Assembly (NCBI RefSeq): GCF_000685395.1
Contig: NZ_AVSQ01000015.1
Location: forward strand, 1 to 64,000
Reading direction: 5' to 3'
Length of the DNA: 64,000 bases
Source of the DNA: Candidatus Nitrosotenuis chungbukensis
GTDB lineage: Archaea > Thermoproteota > Nitrososphaeria > Nitrososphaerales > Nitrosopumilaceae
Positions 59,289 through 64,000 of the stretch are shown here, piece after piece. The position numbers and the translations under genes are program-made. The notes under the pieces are model-generated. The model searched no databases. It saw only the letters and a list, made by a program, of their open reading frames with translations, and had not been told where the DNA came from. Position 1 is the first letter of the stretch, and each line of letters starts with the position of its first letter.

Positions 59289-59639
59289 ATGGCAACTGAA
59301 CAAACACAAAAGCTTGTAACTGTCACGCCAAAAGCCGCAGAAAAAATCTTAGAATTCATGAAAGAAGAGGCAGAAAAGCCACAATTCCTAAGAGTCTATG
59401 TTCAAGGCGGAGGATGCTCAGGACTCTCGTATGGCATGGGATTTGAAGCCAAGCCAGAAGAGGACGACACCATAATTGAGGAGTCTGGTGTAAAACTTCT
59501 AGTAGACAGCTACAGTCAAGAACATCTGCAAGGAGCAAATATTGACTATATTGAAAGCCTGATGGGATCTGGATTTAAAATAAACAATCCAAATGTCACA
59601 AAATCATGCTCATGTGGTCACTCTTTTAACACAGAATAA
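59289..59639 (+). CDS. IscA/HesB-type iron-sulfur carrier
   Basis: A 116-residue A-type Fe-S carrier from ATG 59289. The three ligand Cys are in GGGCSGLSYG and the C-terminal KSCSCGHSF (C-x-C). It delivers clusters to apo-proteins in the cytoplasm. Alone, with AT-rich DNA upstream. Confidence 0.94.
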   Translation: MATEQTQKLVTVTPKAAEKILEFMKEEAEKPQFLRVYVQGGGCSGLSYGMGFEAKPEEDDTIIEESGVKLLVDSYSQEHLQGANIDYIESLMGSGFKINNPNVTKSCSCGHSFNTE

Positions 59640-59747
59640 ATCTTCAATTTTTATCATTTTTCAATTTTGTTTCTAGCGCACGCTATGGACAACTGATCTG
59701 TTGCTACAATGAAAAACTGTCTTAAAAAGTAAATTTTCTTTTACTCT

Positions 59748-60854
59748 GTGAAAAGTAATGTAGCACCTTTTACTGTCGCGGTTTTCATCACTGGAGTTCT
59801 AGCCCTGGCATCGTTCCAAGGCGTAGGTTCTGTGGAGATGGTTGGAAAAGAAAAGCAACCCTCTTGGAATTTCGGCGAAGGCCTCAAACCTGGTGATTAT
59901 TTTGAATACAAAATATGTGACTCTCTCCTGAGAATTCCCGAATCTCCAGATGTCTGCTATGTGATGGCGCTTGATGTTGTCGCTCTCTTGCCTGGCCCGC
60001 AGGGAAACACCTGGATCATGTCTGCACATGCTGATCACCGTACTAGGAGCGTGGATTTTATTTTACAAGTCTCAGATTCATCGTTTGAAATGATCACTGA
60101 CGGCTCAAGCATTCCATATGCCGATTCTCTTGAGCGAACATTGGAGTGGGCGATGAAATTTGCGCCAAATCACAAGCCCCAGCCACTTGTGATAGGCAAG
60201 TCATGGGGCGTGATTGCATCCGATACTGTTCCTGAAACAAAACTAACCGTCATGCAAGCAGATTCTGTGCAAATAGGACAAGAAGTCTTGCCCACATACA
60301 AAATTGGATACTCGCTTATCAAAGACAGCTTCTTGCAAATCAAAGATGGCTTCCCAATGCCAATTAAAGCCGTGATCTACAAGCCAGTCTCAGCCTTCAA
60401 AGACGTGCCCCTGGCAATGACGTTTGAGCTGATAAGATATGCTAATGGTGTTGAAAATTGCACCCCTCAAATACCGATCACATATGCGTATTCAATCCCT
60501 ATGTCTCCTGGCAAGTCGCCGGCACCAAACTTGCCGCCAGAAACGGATCTTCTCGTAAATCTTACTGGACTGGATAACGCTGCAAGTAAAGACACCGATC
60601 CCTCGGGCAATGAGAAATACCAACTGCTAGATGATCTCACTAATTCTTCCGGTAATTATTCTGGCATTGAAACCGAGTATTTTGACGAAACAAATTTTCG
60701 TGACGAATTAAAAAATTCTACGACTGACCAAGTCCTTAAGGATCTTTATGGCAAAGACTACGAGAAAATCATTACAAGTTTTGACAAATTCATAGAATTG
60801 CTGACAAACACAACGCACCGTGTAAAAAACCAACTTGACTCCGTGCTGCCTTGA
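59748..60854 (+). CDS. Exported protein of a thaumarchaeal-type family, unknown
   Basis: A 368-residue protein starting with GTG. An N-terminal signal peptide (about 1-25, FTVAVFITGVLALASF) is followed by FGEGLKPGDYFEYKICDSL, a phrase seen in several exported thaumarchaeal proteins. The body is beta-rich; the last 110 residues are acidic and Asn/Thr-rich with a final helix. No catalytic motif. First of four rightward genes for exported or membrane-anchored proteins. Confidence 0.65.
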   Translation: MKSNVAPFTVAVFITGVLALASFQGVGSVEMVGKEKQPSWNFGEGLKPGDYFEYKICDSLLRIPESPDVCYVMALDVVALLPGPQGNTWIMSAHADHRTRSVDFILQVSDSSFEMITDGSSIPYADSLERTLEWAMKFAPNHKPQPLVIGKSWGVIASDTVPETKLTVMQADSVQIGQEVLPTYKIGYSLIKDSFLQIKDGFPMPIKAVIYKPVSAFKDVPLAMTFELIRYANGVENCTPQIPITYAYSIPMSPGKSPAPNLPPETDLLVNLTGLDNAASKDTDPSGNEKYQLLDDLTNSSGNYSGIETEYFDETNFRDELKNSTTDQVLKDLYGKDYEKIITSFDKFIELLTNTTHRVKNQLDSVLP

Positions 60855-60869
60855 TGTGGGGCCCACATC

Positions 60870-61298
60870 ATGAAAAGACGCACAATCAGCCCAGCAATTG
60901 CGTCCATAGTTTTGATAGGAGTTGCCATTACTGGGTCTGTCGCCGCCGGCTCTGCAATGCTCAAACAAAACGAAATTGCAAGTATCATAACAAAGGTGGA
61001 TCTGATTGATGCCACACTTGTTAACATGAATGTTGCAAACAAGGCGTACTTTGCAACCGCCATAAAAAACTCAGGCACAACTAGTCTGAATTTTGTATCT
61101 GTTGGATTTCTTGACGATGATGGAAACTCTCAGAGCATGAGCAGCAACGAAGGCCTGAATCCAGGACAACAGTGGAGCAGCTATCTTGTGACTGGCGTTT
61201 CTGTCATCCCTGGCAAAAAATATGTTCTGCATGTGGACGCTACTACAAAATCCGGATCCCAGTTTCACTGGGCAGACACGGTTACTGCAAGAGGCTAG
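60870..61298 (+). CDS. Type IV pilin-like protein
   Basis: A 142-residue protein with a short basic leader and polymerisation-type helix (MKRRTISPAIASIVLIGVAI), the arrangement of archaeal type IV pilins processed by a PibD/PilD-type peptidase. The mature head is a small beta domain (LNFVSVGFLDDDG, YVLHVDATT). Its stop lies 1 bp before the next pilin-like gene. Confidence 0.78.
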   Translation: MKRRTISPAIASIVLIGVAITGSVAAGSAMLKQNEIASIITKVDLIDATLVNMNVANKAYFATAIKNSGTTSLNFVSVGFLDDDGNSQSMSSNEGLNPGQQWSSYLVTGVSVIPGKKYVLHVDATTKSGSQFHWADTVTARG

Positions 61299-61299
61299 C

Positions 61300-61722
61300 A
61301 TGGCAAAAAGACGAGCCGTAAGTGAGGTGATAGCGGCAACTCTTCTGATTGCAGTTGTTGCCACGGCATCTTTTTTGGCCATAAGCGGCGCATCAAAGAA
61401 AACCGCCGAGACTCAGCATTCGGTGGCAGATGCCTTGGAGTTAAAGGGAAGGCAAGTTCAGGAACTCTTGAGCATAATCTCAAAAAAATCAGCGGGGGAC
61501 ACAATCACAATTGAATTGCTAAACTATGGCCTCAAAGACATAATCATTACTGATGTTTTAGTGGATGGAACAGGCGCACCGTACACACTTGTAGATTCAA
61601 GCGGGGTAAATCAGGATGGCAAAATAATTAGAAACAAAATACTTGCGCTGCAACTCCAAAAAGGCGGGCAAACTGTCCAGATAATCACCGATACAAAAAA
61701 CATACTCAAAATTACAATCTGA
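61300..61722 (+). CDS. Type IV pilin-like protein
   Basis: A 140-residue partner of the preceding gene, from ATG 61300. Its leader and helix read MAKRRAVSEVIAATLLIAVV, close to the consensus for archaeal pilins of the DUF1628-like group. The head domain is beta (DTITIELLNYGLKDIIITDV). Together with the large protein that follows it probably builds an adhesive pilus or surface complex. Confidence 0.82.
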   Translation: MAKRRAVSEVIAATLLIAVVATASFLAISGASKKTAETQHSVADALELKGRQVQELLSIISKKSAGDTITIELLNYGLKDIIITDVLVDGTGAPYTLVDSSGVNQDGKIIRNKILALQLQKGGQTVQIITDTKNILKITI

Positions 61723-61750
61723 CCTTTTTAACGAACCCAATTTTTAAGAT

Positions 61751-63982
61751 ATGGCAAAAATTCTTGCCTCGGTGTCCGTTTTGATTATGTTTGTAGGACT
61801 GGTGATTCCTTTTGAAAAATCAGACGCTGACTCTGACGTTCTTTTCAGCTCATATGCGTCTGCCGGAGGGTCAGGGTCAAGCACTTCGAAAAGCTTCATT
61901 GCGTCGTGCAAGGTTTGGATTCATACTGCCATAACTAAGGCATATGCTGCCGGCTCTCAGAGGGTCAATCCTGATAAGACATTTTATCCGGGTGATGGGT
62001 TTGGCTACTCGTTTACCTATGGGATAACTGGAAGCTCAGGGTGTCAGGGACCGCTTCCAAAATGCCCCGTCGTTTTTATTCAAATTGCCGGCGTCTCGTC
62101 CTGCGGCAAATCATCTGCTTCGGGTAACGCCGAGATCACTCCTGACTGGAACGCATCTGATCATTTGATCAAACTCCAAGTCGATGCCAAACGATGGGAA
62201 TGCCATCTGGTAAAAGTGAAAAAAGGCACCAAATGGGTATGCGGCTGGCGCACGATTTCTACCGTTGGACAGTTTGCCCCGAGTGTAATAAAACCAAAAA
62301 TCGACGTAAACATCGCACAAGAATACCTAAATGACGCAGACGGCTACAAGTCTGGCAATTTGGACCGTACCTACTATGTGTGGGACGCAATCAACATAGT
62401 TCACAACCCCGTCTATCCTTGGAAAAATGACAGGGTTGGGACACTGTCTGTCAAAGTGACCAAAACACATGATTTGACTTTGGAAAAAGAATACCAGTGT
62501 GAATCAAAGTCCTGCGAGAACACTCTGTTCCATAAGGGCTTTGAGCCTTGGTTTCGAGTGTACGAATATGGCAGCGGATCAACAATTTACAATTCTACAC
62601 AAGATGACATTAGGAGGCATCTGCTGACGTACCAAGTTGAGCTCTTCAATTTAGGCAGGCTAGTGCACAAAGACGAAAACAAAACTCAACTGCTCGTCGT
62701 AACATATGATCCCGTTTATGAAAAATATCCGTACCTTGTACTGAAAGACGAATACTGGTGGAGCTGGGGAAACCGGCAGGGCGTTGCCCTGGAATACAAG
62801 GGATCAAATGGAGGCGGGCAAGATGATCCTCCAGGCCTGTATGAGACTAGGCGAAGTAAGATTAACCGGTACGACGCGTCTGGCTTTGCACTAAATCCTA
62901 TTGAAACAAGAAAACTGGACCGGGTCTTTTCTTGGGACTCTGCAAGTCCGATTCGCATTGAACAAGCAAAACAATGCCAAGACGTAACGATAGATCCAAG
63001 CTCATTTGAGGCCAAAAAGAACACTGCCATGTTTACCAAGTCCGGATATGGAAAAATTTCATTTGACTGGCCAATCACGGGAACGATGCTGCAAAAAAGA
63101 TACGTCAATGCAACAATTGATAATGTTTTGCAGTCTGCAAGTTTTGCAGGATTTGTAATCAAAAACCTTACAGAATATCGCTACGTTTACCCAGATGTGA
63201 AATTCAACAATCCTGTAAAAATCCTAACATATCATTCCGATGGCTCTGTGACTGACTATCCTGTTTCTGTCAAAATGGCTCCGGATATTTCGCGTGGAGC
63301 GGGATATCTGCAGGACTATGTGTGCGAGAAAATAGTTCACGATGGCTACAAAAAAGAGATAGCAAATATTGTCGTAGATGATATGTATGGTAGGAAAAAC
63401 GAAGGAAATGGAACCGGATTACTCAATTTGAGAACACTGCTCACGTCTGTCTGGTTCCCGCCGTTTTACAGGATGCTAGTTAACGACACGTTGGACCTGC
63501 ACCTTAACGAAATCTATGCGGCTCTGTCGCCATTTGAAATAACCATGTCTGTCGGGGAAAAAAACAGGACCATAAACAGGCTTGTGAACTTTTTGTTTCC
63601 ATTCGTACACACCGTAAACCTTGATTCAGATAATGTGTTAAACGTGACTGAATCGCTTGGATTTGTAAGAATTATCCCTGATCCTAAATTTGGAGACATT
63701 GTAAAAATTACAGTCAACGGGAATGAACTAAAGCAAGACTGTACTGGTGGCTGCACCACCGCTGTTTTTGCAAACCAAAATCTGCAAATCGAGGCTTGGA
63801 ATGTCTGGGGCGGTCGTGCCTCAAACCAACTGGAGAAATTCCAAGTAATCCAAAGTGAAGAGATTCACTGGCCAATAATCTACATTGGCATGTTTGTTGC
63901 GGCAACTGGCTTTGTGGCTTGGAAATTTAGTGAACAAATCCTAGGCTATGTGGGACTTGGGAACAAAAATCAAATTTCCTAA
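61751..63982 (+). CDS. Large exported protein with C-terminal membrane anchor
   Basis: A 743-residue protein. Signal peptide at 1-27 (ILASVSVLIMFVGLVIPF). A long beta-rich extracellular part with scattered Cys pairs (GCQGPLPKC, CESKSC, CTGGC) and many Asn-x-Ser/Thr sites. Near the end a membrane helix (IIYIGMFVAATGFVAWKF, about 710-727) precedes a short basic tail, so it is anchored in the cell membrane. No catalytic domain recognised; an adhesin or surface-layer partner of the pilins is the best inference. 28 bp after the second pilin gene. Confidence 0.7.
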   Translation: MAKILASVSVLIMFVGLVIPFEKSDADSDVLFSSYASAGGSGSSTSKSFIASCKVWIHTAITKAYAAGSQRVNPDKTFYPGDGFGYSFTYGITGSSGCQGPLPKCPVVFIQIAGVSSCGKSSASGNAEITPDWNASDHLIKLQVDAKRWECHLVKVKKGTKWVCGWRTISTVGQFAPSVIKPKIDVNIAQEYLNDADGYKSGNLDRTYYVWDAINIVHNPVYPWKNDRVGTLSVKVTKTHDLTLEKEYQCESKSCENTLFHKGFEPWFRVYEYGSGSTIYNSTQDDIRRHLLTYQVELFNLGRLVHKDENKTQLLVVTYDPVYEKYPYLVLKDEYWWSWGNRQGVALEYKGSNGGGQDDPPGLYETRRSKINRYDASGFALNPIETRKLDRVFSWDSASPIRIEQAKQCQDVTIDPSSFEAKKNTAMFTKSGYGKISFDWPITGTMLQKRYVNATIDNVLQSASFAGFVIKNLTEYRYVYPDVKFNNPVKILTYHSDGSVTDYPVSVKMAPDISRGAGYLQDYVCEKIVHDGYKKEIANIVVDDMYGRKNEGNGTGLLNLRTLLTSVWFPPFYRMLVNDTLDLHLNEIYAALSPFEITMSVGEKNRTINRLVNFLFPFVHTVNLDSDNVLNVTESLGFVRIIPDPKFGDIVKITVNGNELKQDCTGGCTTAVFANQNLQIEAWNVWGGRASNQLEKFQVIQSEEIHWPIIYIGMFVAATGFVAWKFSEQILGYVGLGNKNQIS

Positions 63983-64000
63983 TTGTGTCACTGATTTTCT

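Overview
The window is a chromosomal segment of an ammonia-oxidising archaeon of the Nitrososphaerota (Thaumarchaeota), most likely the marine/freshwater Nitrosopumilales. The evidence is archaeal informational genes (aIF5A, SRP54, S24e, S27ae, Pus10), an intron-containing tRNA-Tyr, the archaeal shikimate pathway starting from a 2-amino-3,7-dideoxyheptulosonate synthase, a ThiD-ThiN fusion, a crotonase like the hydratase of the 3-hydroxypropionate/4-hydroxybutyrate cycle, and leaderless TATA-type promoters. All assignments come from reading the sequence; no database search was run.

Region 1 (1-32.9 kb) and region 3 (58.4-64 kb) are compact core genome. Region 1 runs from a secreted DUF3494-type protein through translation and RNA-modification genes, a frameshifted tnpB, sugar-nucleotide genes, a divergent thiamine pair (thiDN/thiC), a nine-gene minus-strand aromatic amino acid operon (17.6-26.4 kb), a futalosine-type menaquinone pair (mqnC/ubiD-like), two tandem Pro/Ala-rich genes sharing a 503-bp identical block, a peroxiredoxin, an aquaporin and tRNA-Arg(GCG). 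Region 3 holds the crotonase, an IscA-like protein and a cluster of exported proteins, two with pilin-type signal sequences.

Region 2 (32.98-57.5 kb) is a visibly AT-rich accessory island inserted at the 3' end of tRNA-Arg. It opens with a complete tyrosine recombinase. Its left half (34-45.5 kb) carries transposase debris, small unknown genes, a degenerate J-domain protein next to an Hsp70 fused to an HExxH metallopeptidase-like domain, a HEPN-like protein, a protein joining a dead recombinase-like domain to a nucleotide-cyclase-like domain, and an HNH-type protein.

The right half (45.5-56.4 kb) is the most striking part. Nine directly repeated sites, all on the same strand, share a core that begins with the last bases of tRNA-Arg (CTTCGGGCCCG) and usually continues TTTTAACTGTCAGTCCGA. 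They split the DNA into eight modules of about 0.6-2.2 kb. Seven of the nine sites lie 18-94 bp beyond the stop codon of a minus-strand gene, so the usual module is a gene followed by a site. Cargo includes HicAB and RelBE toxin-antitoxin pairs, a secreted nuclease, an archaellin pair, an MBL-fold enzyme and a radical SAM enzyme. The layout resembles an integron cassette array, but with sites derived from a tRNA end. I propose it as an undescribed archaeal cassette-accretion system; successive tRNA-targeted integrations, or a shared terminator/RNA element, are the main alternatives.
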